Source: Lentzea pudingi
GTDB taxonomy: Bacteria; Actinomycetota; Actinomycetes; Mycobacteriales; Pseudonocardiaceae
Direction: 5' to 3'
Assembly (NCBI RefSeq): GCF_014646255.1
Contig: NZ_BMNC01000014.1
Location: 62,001 to 126,000, forward strand
DNA length: 64,000 nucleotides
Position numbers and translations under genes: made by a program. Within the stretch, counting starts at the first letter, position 1. Every line of letters starts with the position of its first letter. The notes under the pieces were generated by a model. It had not been told where the DNA came from and did no database searches. It saw only the letters and a list, made by a program, of their open reading frames with translations. Shown in pieces: positions 1 to 8,693 of this stretch.

Positions 1-515
1 GAGATGACCGAGACGTGGATCACCAGCCAGTACGACCGCAGCGCCGGCTGGACGGGCGCGGACTCGGCGTAGAGGACGGTGCCGCCGATGAACAGCAGGA
101 CCAGGATCGGCGTGAGCACGAACACGCCGAGGCGGCGGATCGGGAACTTGGCCATCAGCACGATCCACGTCACCACGGCCGCGAGGCACAGCAACGACAT
201 GTACTCGTACATGTTGCCCCAGGGCGCGCGCCCGGCCGACAGACCGCGCATGACCAACGAGCCGAGGTGCAGCACCGCACCGAGGACCGTCATCGCGGCA
301 CCCATGCGCCCGATGCGCTCGGCACGCGTCAGCTCGGACTTGGGCGCATCCGCGAGGATGTCCGGCCCGCCGGCTCCGACCAGCGCTTCCGCCTTGCGCG
401 GCGCACGGGAGAAGGCCTGCTCCACGCCGTAGAGCAGGATCGCGAAGAAGTAGACGCCCAGCGCACTGCGGTACAACCAGTCGCTGTAGGTCGCAAAGGT
501 CTCGTTGACCGGCAT
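1..515 (-). CDS. ccsB: Cytochrome c biogenesis protein CcsB/ResC (partial, 3' end outside window)
   Basis: Only the first ~171 codons are present. The ATG overlaps the resB stop by one base (TGATG). The product is a multi-pass membrane protein with the haem-handling motif WGNMYEY near residue 98, and helices around residues 20-32, 72-90, 105-122 and 128-148. CcsB works with ResB to deliver haem to apocytochrome c outside the membrane (system II). It is the last gene of the ccdA-resB-ccsB operon. The conserved tryptophan-rich motif and the gene order make the assignment secure despite the truncation at the window edge. Confidence 0.93.
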   Translation of the reverse strand, partial: MPVNETFATYSDWLYRSALGVYFFAILLYGVEQAFSRAPRKAEALVGAGGPDILADAPKSELTRAERIGRMGAAMTVLGAVLHLGSLVMRGLSAGRAPWGNMYEYMSLLCLAAVVTWIVLMAKFPIRRLGVFVLTPILVLLFIGGTVLYAESAPVQPALRSYWLVIHVSVI

Positions 516-2032
516 CAGGACTTCTCCTCGTTCAGCACCGCGCGGGCCAGCCGCGTGAACTCCTCGCCGTATCCTGCCTGGTCAGTACGGGCGAGCCCGC
601 CGACCTCGACCAACGTACGCCCGTCTTCCAGACGGGTCGCACGCACCCACACCCTGCGGCGCTTGACGGTCAGCGAGACCCCCAGGCCGAGGATGATCAG
701 GATGGCGAACGCCAGCACGTAACCCTGGGTCGGGTCGTGCGAAACCTGTAGGGACACCCAGTCGTTCACGGCGTCGAACCGCACCTTGGTGCCGTCGTCG
801 AGCGCGATCTCCTCGCCCAGCGCGAGGTTCTTGCGCGCGACCTTCTGCAACCGGCCCTGGTCGACCATCTTCTGGTCGATCGAGAAGATCGACTGGCCAC
901 GCCCGTCGTCCACCCCGAGGTCGCCGCGGTACACGTCGACGGCGACCATCGGGTCGTTGAGCGCCGGGAACTTCGAGTTCAGGATGTTGCCGTGCAGCAA
1001 CGGCGTCGGCGCCAGCAGACCCGTCACCGCGATCTGGTTCTTGCGCCGCGTCTCGGAGTCCGTGATGCCGGGCGGGTCGAACTTCGTGGCGCCCTCCGAG
1101 GCCAGCGTGAGCTGGTCGGTCGGCAGCCACTGGATGCCCTGCGTGCGCTTCTCGCCGTTGGGGAACGTCACCGTGAACGTCGGCGTGTAGCCGTGGCCGA
1201 GCAGGTAGACGCGGTCGCCCTCGGTGCGCAACGGGTGGTTGACCTGCAGCGCGTACGGCCGCCACGTGTTCGACGCGAGGTCGTCGCCCGACTGGTACCG
1301 GATGTCGGCCTTGAAGCCGACGGGCTGGCCGTTGTCGAGGTACTCGGCGGAGAACTTGCCGATCTCGACGCAGAACGGCGTGAGGTCGGTGCCGTCGACC
1401 CGCAGGCCGGGCCGGAACTGGTCGTAGTTGAAGATGCCGCCGTTGCAGAACTGGCCGCCGTCGGCCTGGACGATGACCTGGCCCTCGTAGTTGAACATCT
1501 TGCCCAGCGCGAACGAGACCAGCAGCCCCAGCAGCGCGAAGTGGAAGACCAGGTTGCCGGTCTCGCGCAGGAACCCGCGCTCGGCGCTGACCGTGCCCTC
1601 GCCGGTCTCCATCCGCCAGCCGCGCATGGCCTTCTGAGCCTTGGCGACGGCCTCGTCCGGCGTGATGTCGAGCTCGGCCTGCGCGTGGTGCGGCATCCGC
1701 GAGAGATTGCGCGGCGTCAACACGGGCTTCGCGCGCATCTGCTTGAAGTACTCCCACGTGCGGGGCAGCAGACACCCGACGAGGGACGTGAACAGCAGCA
1801 GGTAGATCGCGGCGAACCAAGGCGTGGCGTACACCTCGAAGAACCCGAGCTTGAGCAGCAACTGCCCCCACCACCCGCGCTGGGCGACGTACTCGTCGAC
1901 CTTGGCCGCGTTCAGCGACAGCTGCGGCAGCAACGCACCGGGCATCGCCGCGAGCGCGAGCAGGAACAGCAGTGTCAGCGCGGTCCTCATCGAGGTGAGC
2001 CCGCGCCACGTGTTGCGGAGGAAGGCGATCAC
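515..2032 (-). CDS. resB: Cytochrome c biogenesis protein ResB
   Basis: About 505 residues with the ResB hallmark FLRNTWRGLTSMRTALTLLF at the N-terminus, paired N-terminal membrane helices, a helix near residue 160, a large extracytoplasmic domain and a C-terminal helix (VLAFAILIILGLGVSLTV). ResB partners CcsB in cytochrome c maturation. The chosen GTG overlaps the ccdA stop (TAGTG), a coupling arrangement used elsewhere in this window. An upstream GTG at 2077 would add 15 residues (MAALLVRRRREAAAL) but overlap ccdA by 46 bp; neither start has a strong ribosome binding site. Length and motifs are normal for the family. Confidence 0.93.
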   Translation of the reverse strand: MIAFLRNTWRGLTSMRTALTLLFLLALAAMPGALLPQLSLNAAKVDEYVAQRGWWGQLLLKLGFFEVYATPWFAAIYLLLFTSLVGCLLPRTWEYFKQMRAKPVLTPRNLSRMPHHAQAELDITPDEAVAKAQKAMRGWRMETGEGTVSAERGFLRETGNLVFHFALLGLLVSFALGKMFNYEGQVIVQADGGQFCNGGIFNYDQFRPGLRVDGTDLTPFCVEIGKFSAEYLDNGQPVGFKADIRYQSGDDLASNTWRPYALQVNHPLRTEGDRVYLLGHGYTPTFTVTFPNGEKRTQGIQWLPTDQLTLASEGATKFDPPGITDSETRRKNQIAVTGLLAPTPLLHGNILNSKFPALNDPMVAVDVYRGDLGVDDGRGQSIFSIDQKMVDQGRLQKVARKNLALGEEIALDDGTKVRFDAVNDWVSLQVSHDPTQGYVLAFAILIILGLGVSLTVKRRRVWVRATRLEDGRTLVEVGGLARTDQAGYGEEFTRLARAVLNEEKS

Positions 2033-2808
2033 TAGAGCGGCAGCCTCACGACGTCGACGAACGAGTAGCGCAGCCACCCGACGAACTCACCCCAGAGCCC
2101 GGTGACCAGCGCGATCCCGACCAGAATCAGCAGCACGCCACCGAAGACCTGCACCTGCCGAGCGTGCGTGCGCAGCCACTTCGTCACACCCAGCGCCCAC
2201 CGAGCCCCGAGCGCCAGCACCACGAACGGCAACCCGAGACCCAAGCAGTAGGCAAGCACCAACACGGCCCCACGAGCCGTGGACGACCCAACCTCAGTAC
2301 TACGCGCAACAGCAAGCACCCCGGCCAACGTCGGCCCAAGACAAGGCGTCCACCCCAACGCGAACACAGCCCCGAGCACGGGCGCCCCGAACAGCCCAGC
2401 GTTGGGCTTGGTGTGGAACCGCACGTCCTTCTGCAGCGCCGGAACAAGCCCGAGGAACACCAGCCCCATCAGGATCGTGACGACCCCACCGATGCGCTGG
2501 AACAGATCAGCGTTGAGGAACAACGCGTCCGACGCCCCAAGAATCGCCATGGACGCCAACGCAAAGACAACGGTGAACCCGAGCACGAACAGCAACGACG
2601 CACCGGCCACCCGCCACCGCCCACGCTTGGCGGGCTCGTTGGCCTCGACCCGAGGCGCCTCCGCCCCGACCAGCCCAGCGAGGTAGGCCAGGTACCCGGG
2701 CACCAGCGGCACCACGCAGGGCGACGCGAAGGAGATGAATCCCGCGAGCAAGGCAACCCCGGTGGCCAGCAGCAAGGGCCCGGAGATCGCCAGATCGGTG
2801 GGGTTCAC
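2032..2808 (-). CDS. ccdA: Cytochrome c biogenesis protein CcdA
   Basis: 258 residues, six predicted helices. It carries both redox cysteines of the CcdA family: SPCVVPLVPGYL near residue 30 and GWTPCLGPT near residue 153. CcdA passes electrons from cytoplasmic thioredoxin across the membrane to ResA-type thioredoxins. GTG start with GAAGG three bases upstream. Normally resA lies directly upstream in the same operon; here a peptidase gene and a palindromic element intervene, so ccdA must use a promoter in the 131-bp divergent gap 2809-2939. Synonymous positions are unusually T-rich on the coding strand from about 2100 onwards. Confidence 0.96.
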   Translation of the reverse strand: MNPTDLAISGPLLLATGVALLAGFISFASPCVVPLVPGYLAYLAGLVGAEAPRVEANEPAKRGRWRVAGASLLFVLGFTVVFALASMAILGASDALFLNADLFQRIGGVVTILMGLVFLGLVPALQKDVRFHTKPNAGLFGAPVLGAVFALGWTPCLGPTLAGVLAVARSTEVGSSTARGAVLVLAYCLGLGLPFVVLALGARWALGVTKWLRTHARQVQVFGGVLLILVGIALVTGLWGEFVGWLRYSFVDVVRLPL

Positions 2809-2904
2809 AGCCTTCAGAGTAGGTAGTTGCCCAGATCACGCCACGACCGGCATGGCCTTGGCATCCAACACAACGGTTGGGCCAAAAGTACCGACAATTG
2901 CCGC

Positions 2905-2933
2905 TTGTGGGTGACATCACGCTTGCTTAGCGT
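2905..2933 (+). promoter_or_regulatory. Promoter of the M64 peptidase gene, probably leaderless
   Basis: TTGTGG (2905-2910), a 17-bp spacer, then TAGCGT (2928-2933), which ends six bases before the ATG at 2940. No ribosome binding site fits between, so the transcript likely starts at or next to the start codon. The assignment rests on consensus matches only. Confidence 0.55.
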
Positions 2934-2939
2934 CAACAC

Positions 2940-3926
2940 ATGCACCGCACCCGGCTGGTCCTCCCAACGCTGACGATGGCAGCGCTGGCACTGTTCGCGC
3001 AGGTACCAGCCGGTGGCGCAGCCCCGGCGATGGAGTGGCGCGAGGTCTTCAACGAAGACGGCACCATCACCCAAACCCAAACGCCAAAGGCCCCGCGCGA
3101 GAAGTCCACGACCCTCCGCGCCCTCGCAGCAGCAGACGTGATCCCAGTCCAGGTGACCGGCGACTCGTCAGACCGCTTCGACCTGGTCTTCGTAGGCGAC
3201 GGCTACACCACAGAAGACCTGGAAACCTACACGGCGAACGTGAAGAGCAAGTGGGAAGAGCTCTCAGCGGTAGAGCCCTTCGCCAGCTACAAGGAGTACT
3301 TCAACGTCTGGCAGGTCAACGTCATCTCCACGGAGTCAGGCGTGGACCACGACCCGACCAAGGGCCTCCTCAAAAACACGGCCTTGGACATGGGCTTCTG
3401 GTGCCAGGGCAGAGACGCGAACACAGAACGCCTCCTCTGCGTGAACGAAACCAAGGCCAAGGAATTCGCAGCCCTGGCCCCGCAATACGACCAGGTGATC
3501 GCCCTAGGCAACACCACGAAGTACGGCGGCGCAGGCGGCTCAGTGGCCACCGCCTCCGGCTCGAACGCACAGGCGGGCCAGATCGCAATCCACGAGCTGG
3601 GCCACTCGATCGGCGGCCTGGCAGACGAATACGACTACCCGTACCTCAACTACACGGGCGCAGAACCACGAGAAATCAACGTGACCAAGGACCCCACAGG
3701 CGCGAAGTGGGGCGAATACCTCGGCCAGCCCTCCCCGGACGGCGGCGTGATCGCCCCAGTGGAGGGCGCCCGCTACTACAAGAGCGGCCTCTACCGCCCC
3801 ACGGGCAACTCGATCATGCGAACCCTGGGCAAGCAGTTCAACTCGATCGGCAGGGACGCCATGATCAAGGCCTTCAAGGCCAAGATCCCGTCCCTCAACA
3901 CGCCGGTGACCCCGCCAGCCGAGTAG
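2940..3926 (+). CDS. Secreted M64-family metallopeptidase
   Basis: 328 residues with a Sec signal peptide (MHRTRLVLPTLTMAALALFA, likely cleaved after GGAAPA). The M64 zinc motif HELGHSIGGLADEYDY begins at residue 218; H218, H222 and D229 are the expected ligands and E219 the catalytic base. The family opening VFVGDGYT is near residue 85. It is predicted to be an exported peptidase; the substrate is unknown, and the 'IgA peptidase' family label should not be taken literally. The gene is divergent from ccdA and interrupts the usual resA-ccdA linkage. Codon third positions are rich in A rather than G, as in the rest of 2100-5400. Confidence 0.92.
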   Translation: MHRTRLVLPTLTMAALALFAQVPAGGAAPAMEWREVFNEDGTITQTQTPKAPREKSTTLRALAAADVIPVQVTGDSSDRFDLVFVGDGYTTEDLETYTANVKSKWEELSAVEPFASYKEYFNVWQVNVISTESGVDHDPTKGLLKNTALDMGFWCQGRDANTERLLCVNETKAKEFAALAPQYDQVIALGNTTKYGGAGGSVATASGSNAQAGQIAIHELGHSIGGLADEYDYPYLNYTGAEPREINVTKDPTGAKWGEYLGQPSPDGGVIAPVEGARYYKSGLYRPTGNSIMRTLGKQFNSIGRDAMIKAFKAKIPSLNTPVTPPAE

Positions 3927-3941
3927 CAGCCGGTTGGGTTT

Positions 3942-4243
3942 CGCGATGCCGAAGGCGAGCCGTCTTTAGCAAGCGCACTGGGCGGTGGGGTCCCATCACG
4001 AGTCGCGCCATAGCTCTTGCTGCATGCAGGTAGGGGTGTCAACTCGACACGCTTTTCGTCGAGTTGACACCCCTACCTGCATGTGGCCCGCTCTTGGCTC
4101 GGCTCGTGATGGGACCCCACCGCCGACGCACCCAAACTACGAAACCGGCAGCCGCTCAAAGCAACAGGCGTGCCATCTACCTACGGGCAGCGCGGGCCCC
4201 CTGATCAGATTGCCGGGGGTCTGGGGGCAGAGCCCCCAGGGGA
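3942..4243. repeat. Palindromic double-hairpin element, copy A
   Basis: About 302 bp between two convergent genes, filling most of the 3927-4295 gap. An outer stem of 22 perfect base pairs (3981-4002 with 4103-4124) encloses an inner perfect 25-bp stem (4024-4048 with 4058-4082) capped by the nonamer ACGCTTTTC (4049-4057). A unique 3' part ends in a short GC hairpin (4221-4239). Copy B at 23358-23673 matches it in the outer stem, loop and 3' part but has a different inner stem sequence that is still fully paired. No protein is encoded. It could be a structured RNA, a recombination or cruciform site, or a bidirectional terminator; the function is unknown. Confidence 0.9.
4221..4239. terminator. 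Short GC hairpin at the 3' end of element A
   Basis: CTGGGGGCAGAGCCCCCAG forms an 8-bp stem with an AGA-type loop. It is followed by GGGGAA rather than a T-tract, so termination is only one possibility. The identical sequence is in copy B (23648-23666). Confidence 0.5.
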
Positions 4244-4295
4244 AGCACGCAAGGTGACCGCGCCGCCCGCAACAGCCACCCGCCAAGAGCCGCGA

Positions 4296-4853
4296 CTATT
4301 CCCGCCCCAACTCATCCAAAACAGCCTGCAAATCCGCAGCCAACACCGGCACCAAGAACACAGCAGCAACCTTGTGCTCCTTGTCCACCACAAAAGTGGA
4401 AGGCACAGCATTGGCCGGCAACCCCCTGAACACGTTGATAAAACTACGCGAAGAGGCATCATAAATAGAAGGATAAGTCAACGACCGATCCTTCATAAAA
4501 TCCCGAGGATGATCCTTCGACGTCTCCTTGACATCAACCCCAAGCACCTGAGTCCCACCATCAAACAATTTCTGCATCTCAGGAGCTTCAGTCCGACAGG
4601 GCCCACACCAGGCCCCCCAAATGTTGACGACAACAGGCTTGCCGGCGTAATCGGACAGCCGGACAACAGCACCCTCTTCAAGCAGGGACTCCCCCTCGAG
4701 CCCCTTCAACAACTTCCGCTCACCAGCCGCATACCGGATCTCGACCTGCCCCCCAGGAGCAACGAGATAAAAATCCCCAGCCCCAACCGAAGCAGCATCC
4801 TTCCCAGTGGTACACCCAGCCAACAACAACACCAAAACCAGGAACCGCTTCAT
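4296..4853 (-). CDS. resA: Thioredoxin-fold lipoprotein ResA
   Basis: 185 residues. The lipobox LLAGC places the lipidated cysteine at residue 14. The thioredoxin active site WCGPC (C83, C86) sits in VVVNIWGAWCGPCRTEAPEM, followed by FDGGTQVLGVDVKE and VPSTFVVD. It acts outside the membrane to reduce the haem-binding cysteines of apocytochrome c, using electrons from CcdA. The ATG overlaps the stop of the upstream phosphatase gene (ATGA). Its third codon positions are strongly G/T (minus strand), far from the G/C norm of nearby hemL. The gene ends about 50 bp from element A. Confidence 0.93.
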   Translation of the reverse strand: MKRFLVLVLLLAGCTTGKDAASVGAGDFYLVAPGGQVEIRYAAGERKLLKGLEGESLLEEGAVVRLSDYAGKPVVVNIWGAWCGPCRTEAPEMQKLFDGGTQVLGVDVKETSKDHPRDFMKDRSLTYPSIYDASSRSFINVFRGLPANAVPSTFVVDKEHKVAAVFLVPVLAADLQAVLDELGRE

Positions 4854-5479
4854 GCCCCAGTCACCCGAGGATCAGTAGCCCCAACCGGCTCGGAGTAAGC
4901 AATCCGAACAAGCTGCTCCCCCTCGAAAATCAACGACGTCAAAGACGCCAAAGAACACTCCCGACGGCGAGGGTCGTGCCACATCCGCTTCCCCTCGAGA
5001 AACCGCCGCACAGTCCAAATAGGCAACTGATGCGAAACGCACACAGCCTCGTGCCCCTCAGCAGCAGCCCGAGCCTTCTGCACCGCCCCGAACATCCGAT
5101 GAGCGATCTCGAGGTACGGCTCCCCCCAAGACGGCCGGAACGGGTTCACGAGCTTCGGCCAGTGCTGCGGCGACCGCAGAGCCCCATCCCCCACAGCGAC
5201 CTTCAACCCCTCGAACTGGTTGTCGGCCTCGATCAACCGCTCATCGGTAGCCAACTCCAACCGATGCGAGTCGGCTATAGGAGCAGCAGTCTGCTGAGCC
5301 CGATCCAACGGCGAGGCGACAACATGCACGATGTCGTGATCAGCGAGGTGCTCAGCCACGGTCAAAGCCTGCTTCTGCCCCCGCTCCGACAGCTTGAAAC
5401 CAGGCAGCCGCCCGTACAGGATCCCGGTCGGGTTGTGCACCTCACCGTGGCGGAGCAGGTGGACGACGGTGCGGCTCAC
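4850..5479 (-). CDS. Histidine phosphatase family protein (Rv0525-like)
   Basis: 209 residues with the phosphohistidine motif LLRHGE (H11) at the N-terminus and the second conserved histidine in CVSHQLP near residue 150. It overlaps hemL (GTGA) and resA (ATGA), so the three are one operon, matching Rv0524-Rv0526 in M. tuberculosis. The substrate is unknown. The placement suggests a link to haem or cytochrome maturation, but nothing in the sequence shows this. The GTG start is fixed by the 4-bp overlap. Confidence 0.9.
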   Translation of the reverse strand: MSRTVVHLLRHGEVHNPTGILYGRLPGFKLSERGQKQALTVAEHLADHDIVHVVASPLDRAQQTAAPIADSHRLELATDERLIEADNQFEGLKVAVGDGALRSPQHWPKLVNPFRPSWGEPYLEIAHRMFGAVQKARAAAEGHEAVCVSHQLPIWTVRRFLEGKRMWHDPRRRECSLASLTSLIFEGEQLVRIAYSEPVGATDPRVTGA

Positions 5480-6771
5480 TTGCGGGCCTCCTTGGCAGCA
5501 CGGGCCGCATGCGGCAACGCGTCGGCGATCACGGCGAACTCCTCTTCACCCATGGCGGCGTTCACGAACCAGGCTTCGAACGCCGAAGGCGGCGCGTACA
5601 CGCCTCGCTCCAGCAGTGCGTGGAAGAACGGCGGGAAGCGCCACGTCTCGCACGCCTGCGCACCCGCGTAGTCCTTCACCTCGGAAGAACCGAAGAACAC
5701 GCTCACCAGGTTCCCGGCGAACTGCACGCGGTGCTCGACACCGGCCTCGGTCAGCGCGGCCGTGAACAGCGCACCCAGACGAGTCGCGTTGCGGTCCAGC
5801 GCCCGGTAGACGTCCTCGTCAGCGGCACGCAACGACGCAAGGCCGGCGGCCACCGCGACGGGGTTACCCGACAACGTCCCGGCCTGGTAGACGGGGCCGG
5901 ACGGCGCCAACCGGGCCATCACGTCCGCACGGCCGCCGAACGCAGCCGCCGGCAGACCGCCGGACATGACCTTGCCGAACGTGTAGAGGTCGCCGCGCAC
6001 GCGCTCCAGGCCGTACCAACCGCCGCGCGAGACGCGGAAGCCGGTCATGACCTCGTCCATGATCAGCAACGCGCCGTCGGCGTCGCAGATCTCGCGCAGG
6101 GCCTCGTTGAAGCCGGCTGACGGCGCGATGGCGCCCATGTTGCCCGCCGCGGCCTCGGTGATGATGCAGGCGATCGTGCCGGGGTTCTCCGCGAACGCCG
6201 CGCGCACGGCCTCGACGTCGTTGTACGGCAGGACGATCGTGTCCTCGGCCTGCGCGCCCGTGACACCGGGGGACGAGGGCAGGCCCAGGGTCGCGACGCC
6301 GGAGCCCGCTTGAGCGAGCAACGCGTCGACGTGACCGTGGTAGCAGCCGGCGAACTTGATGATCTTGCGGCGCTCGGTGAAGCCGCGGGCGAGGCGGATC
6401 GCGCTCATCGTGGCCTCGGTGCCCGAGTTGACCAGGCGGACCTGCCGGACCGGCTCGACGCGGTCGACGAGCTCGGCCGCGAGTTCGATCTCACCCTCGG
6501 TCGGCGTGCCGAACGACAGGCCGGACGAGGCGGCCTTCTGCACGGCCTCGACCACGGCGGGGTGGGCGTGCCCGAGGATCATCGGGCCCCACGACGCCAC
6601 CAGGTCGACGTACCGGTTGCCGTCCGCGTCCCACAGGTGCGGGCCCTCGCCGCGAACCATGAAACGCGGGGTGCCGCCGACGGAGTGGAACGCCCGCACC
6701 GGAGAGTTGACCCCGCCGGGGGTCAGCGTCGACGCGCGCTCGAACAGGGCCTGGGATCGACTCGCAGTCAC
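5476..6771 (-). CDS. hemL: Glutamate-1-semialdehyde 2,1-aminomutase
   Basis: 432 residues. PLP enzyme converting glutamate-1-semialdehyde to 5-aminolevulinate in the C5 haem pathway. Visible motifs: [14 protein letters not shown] at the N-terminus, [16 protein letters not shown] (PLP phosphate loop), MDEVMTGFR near residue 238 and the Schiff-base lysine K267 in [10 protein letters not shown]. The open frame extends ~90 codons further upstream, but family alignment and a GGGG stretch 5 bp upstream support the GTG at 6771. Base composition is normal here, so the skewed domain around element A ends near this gene's 3' end. Confidence 0.96.
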   Translation of the reverse strand: MTASRSQALFERASTLTPGGVNSPVRAFHSVGGTPRFMVRGEGPHLWDADGNRYVDLVASWGPMILGHAHPAVVEAVQKAASSGLSFGTPTEGEIELAAELVDRVEPVRQVRLVNSGTEATMSAIRLARGFTERRKIIKFAGCYHGHVDALLAQAGSGVATLGLPSSPGVTGAQAEDTIVLPYNDVEAVRAAFAENPGTIACIITEAAAGNMGAIAPSAGFNEALREICDADGALLIMDEVMTGFRVSRGGWYGLERVRGDLYTFGKVMSGGLPAAAFGGRADVMARLAPSGPVYQAGTLSGNPVAVAAGLASLRAADEDVYRALDRNATRLGALFTAALTEAGVEHRVQFAGNLVSVFFGSSEVKDYAGAQACETWRFPPFFHALLERGVYAPPSAFEAWFVNAAMGEEEFAVIADALPHAARAAKEARK

Positions 6772-6782
6772 GTACCCCAGTC

Positions 6783-7142
6783 TCACATGTCGGAGTCGGC
6801 GGCTTCCTGCGGCCGGGCGCGCAGGGCCAGCATGATCTGCCTCACCGCGTCCAGCGCGAGGACCACGGCGAGCGTGGCGGCACCGGCGGCGGTGCCCAGC
6901 CAGTTGCCGTGCAGGCGGGTGGAGATCAGCGGCTCGCGGCCCTCGACCGGGTACTCGAGGTGCACGACGCCGCGGTTCCAGCACCACACGGCGACGATCA
7001 CCAGCAGGACGATCGCGACGACCTCGCCCGCGGCGACGAGCCACCGCTTGGGCTGGTGCAGGCCAGGACCGGCAGGCGGGACCTCTTCAGGCTCTTCCAC
7101 CGCGGTCTCCGGCTCGGTCACGGCCTCGGTCACGCCGCTCAC
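6783..7142 (-). CDS. Small membrane protein, unknown function
   Basis: 119 residues: an acidic N-terminus ([16 protein letters not shown]), then hydrophobic helices at about residues 38-56 and 84-105. GTG start overlaps the preceding stop (GTGA) with AAGG just upstream. It ends 11 bp before hemL begins and lies in the same run of overlapping genes. By position it may correspond to the small membrane genes next to hemB in mycobacteria (Rv0513/Rv0514), but I recognise no domain. Confidence 0.75.
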   Translation of the reverse strand: MSGVTEAVTEPETAVEEPEEVPPAGPGLHQPKRWLVAAGEVVAIVLLVIVAVWCWNRGVVHLEYPVEGREPLISTRLHGNWLGTAAGAATLAVVLALDAVRQIMLALRARPQEAADSDM

Positions 7143-7558
7143 CTTCTCACGACCCGCCGCAACGCCGCGAGGAAGGCTTCCGGATCGCGCGCCCACGCCA
7201 GCACCACCGTGCCGTCGACGAGCCGCAACGGCACCGCGGTCGTCCCCTTGGGCACCGACCAGCCGCCACCGAGCACCTTCGCCCCGGTGGGCGCGCCGAC
7301 GTCCTGGCAGGCCTCGATCATCGCGACCGGGATCTTCTCGCGCCCGAACTGGGCTTCCTCGGCCGTGAGCTCCATGCTGCCGGTCTTGACCCGCAGGTGC
7401 ACCCACACCACCGCGCAGACCGTCAGCAGAAGTCCGACGATGGCCCACAGCGCCACGGACGCGGGTCCGGTGATGAGCTCGACCAGGTACCCGGCCACCG
7501 CGAACGCCGGACCCCACAGCAACGGCCACCAGCTGCTGCCGGACTCGCGGTAGAGCAC
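7139..7558 (-). CDS. DUF3093-like membrane protein
   Basis: 139 residues. An N-terminal LYRESGSSWWPLLWGPAF leads into two helices (about residues 12-30 and 38-55). A soluble C-terminal domain follows with LGGGWSVPKGTTAVPLRLVDG and VLAWARDPEAFLAALRR, the pattern I associate with DUF3093. The GTG start overlaps the previous stop (TAGTG). The biochemical role is unknown. Confidence 0.75.
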   Translation of the reverse strand: MLYRESGSSWWPLLWGPAFAVAGYLVELITGPASVALWAIVGLLLTVCAVVWVHLRVKTGSMELTAEEAQFGREKIPVAMIEACQDVGAPTGAKVLGGGWSVPKGTTAVPLRLVDGTVVLAWARDPEAFLAALRRVVRR

Positions 7559-8292
7559 TAGCGGACGAATCTGTTCGAGGCGGGCAGGAACTGCAGCACG
7601 ACGGCCGCGACGGTCAGCCCGATCACGACGATGCTGATCGCCACGCTCGGCTGCCAGACCTCCGCGCCGATCGAGACGAAGATGATCGCGAGCATCGTCA
7701 GCAGCCCGAGCACGGCGAGGATCGTGAGCAGGATGCGCGCCCAGTTCTGGCCGTTGCGCAGCACGACCGCGAACGCGACGTACGGCGCGGCCGCGACCAG
7801 CATCACGAACCCGAAGATCACCGCCATCGCCCGCACACCGAGATCGGCGGCCTGCCGGTCCTCCTCGGTGACGATGCTGTCCTGGGTGACGAAGAAGTCG
7901 GCGTTGGCGAGCAACATCACCGGCAGCACGGCGACGGAGAGCACGGCCGCCGCGATCCAGATCCACATCGCGGCGGTGATCGTGGCCGGCCGCGGTGGCG
8001 CCAGCTCGTGCGACAACACCGGCGGCAGCGGCTGCACGTAGCCGGCGTTCGCGACCTGGCTGACCTGGTAATGCCCACCGGGCGCCGGAGCCCCTGGGTA
8101 GACGCTCGCCGGGTTCTGCCACTGCGCGTGGTCCAGGGGCGGCGCCATCTCCGGCGCGGGCGGCATCGGCAGCCCCATGTTGTTCACGGCGGTCACCTCG
8201 TACGTCCCGGCCGTCGAACCTTGGTTGCCCGGAGGCCTCTGCGGGGTCTCGGGGTTCGGCTGCCAGGGGTTCGGGTCCTGCGGGTTGCTCAC
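7558..8292 (-). CDS. Proline-rich N-terminal, four-helix membrane protein with NWARI motif
   Basis: 244 residues. Residues 1-105 are low-complexity, rich in Pro, Asn and Gln, and probably cytoplasmic. Four hydrophobic helices follow, with NGQNWARILLTIL between the second and third. The NWARI motif recurs in two genes immediately upstream (8289-8693 and 9144-9650), so these are diverged duplicates. GTGA overlap with the upstream gene. Function unknown. Confidence 0.8.
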   Translation of the reverse strand: MSNPQDPNPWQPNPETPQRPPGNQGSTAGTYEVTAVNNMGLPMPPAPEMAPPLDHAQWQNPASVYPGAPAPGGHYQVSQVANAGYVQPLPPVLSHELAPPRPATITAAMWIWIAAAVLSVAVLPVMLLANADFFVTQDSIVTEEDRQAADLGVRAMAVIFGFVMLVAAAPYVAFAVVLRNGQNWARILLTILAVLGLLTMLAIIFVSIGAEVWQPSVAISIVVIGLTVAAVVLQFLPASNRFVR

Positions 8293-8693
8293 TGCTCACG
8301 CACCTCCGCCAGCCACTGTGCCGTACGCGCCTGCCACGTGAAGACGATTGCGAGGCAGATGAGCAGCAACGTGACCAAACTCGACGCGCTGACGCCCACG
8401 AACAGGATCCAGATCATGTGCACGACCGCGATGAACGACAACGCGATCCGCGCCCAGTTCCGGCGCTTCAGGAACAGCCGCGTCAGCCACGCGTAGGCCG
8501 CCACGAAGATCACCGCGACCGCCGTCAGCGTGCCCAGGAAGCTCGTGACCTGCCCGGACGTCCACCCGGTCAACCGCTGCACCTCACCGCGCTGGAACCA
8601 CAGCCCGGCGGTGGTGAAGAGGACGAAGACCGCGGTCGCGAGCCACAGGCCGACCGCGATGCGCACGGTCCGGGGAGTGTCGTCGGTCTTCAC
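8289..8693 (-). CDS. Four-helix membrane protein with NWARI motif
   Basis: 134 residues, nearly all membrane: helices near residues 10-30, 48-68, 77-95 and 100-122, with KRRNWARIALSFI in the cytoplasmic loop after helix 2. GTG start overlaps the preceding stop (GTGA). The hydropathy and motif match the core of the neighbouring 7558-8292 product without its proline-rich tail. Function unknown. Confidence 0.78.
   Translation of the reverse strand: MKTDDTPRTVRIAVGLWLATAVFVLFTTAGLWFQRGEVQRLTGWTSGQVTSFLGTLTAVAVIFVAAYAWLTRLFLKRRNWARIALSFIAVVHMIWILFVGVSASSLVTLLLICLAIVFTWQARTAQWLAEVREQ

Noticed and set aside
3942-4243. Element A as a transposon or MITE
   Set aside because: No transposase, no terminal inverted repeats at its outer ends and no obvious target-site duplication; the pairing is internal and the inner stem covaries.
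2100-5400. Skewed composition as evidence of recent horizontal transfer
   Set aside because: The affected genes include conserved vertical genes (ccdA, resA), and the bias is strand-specific in both gene orientations rather than an overall GC shift.
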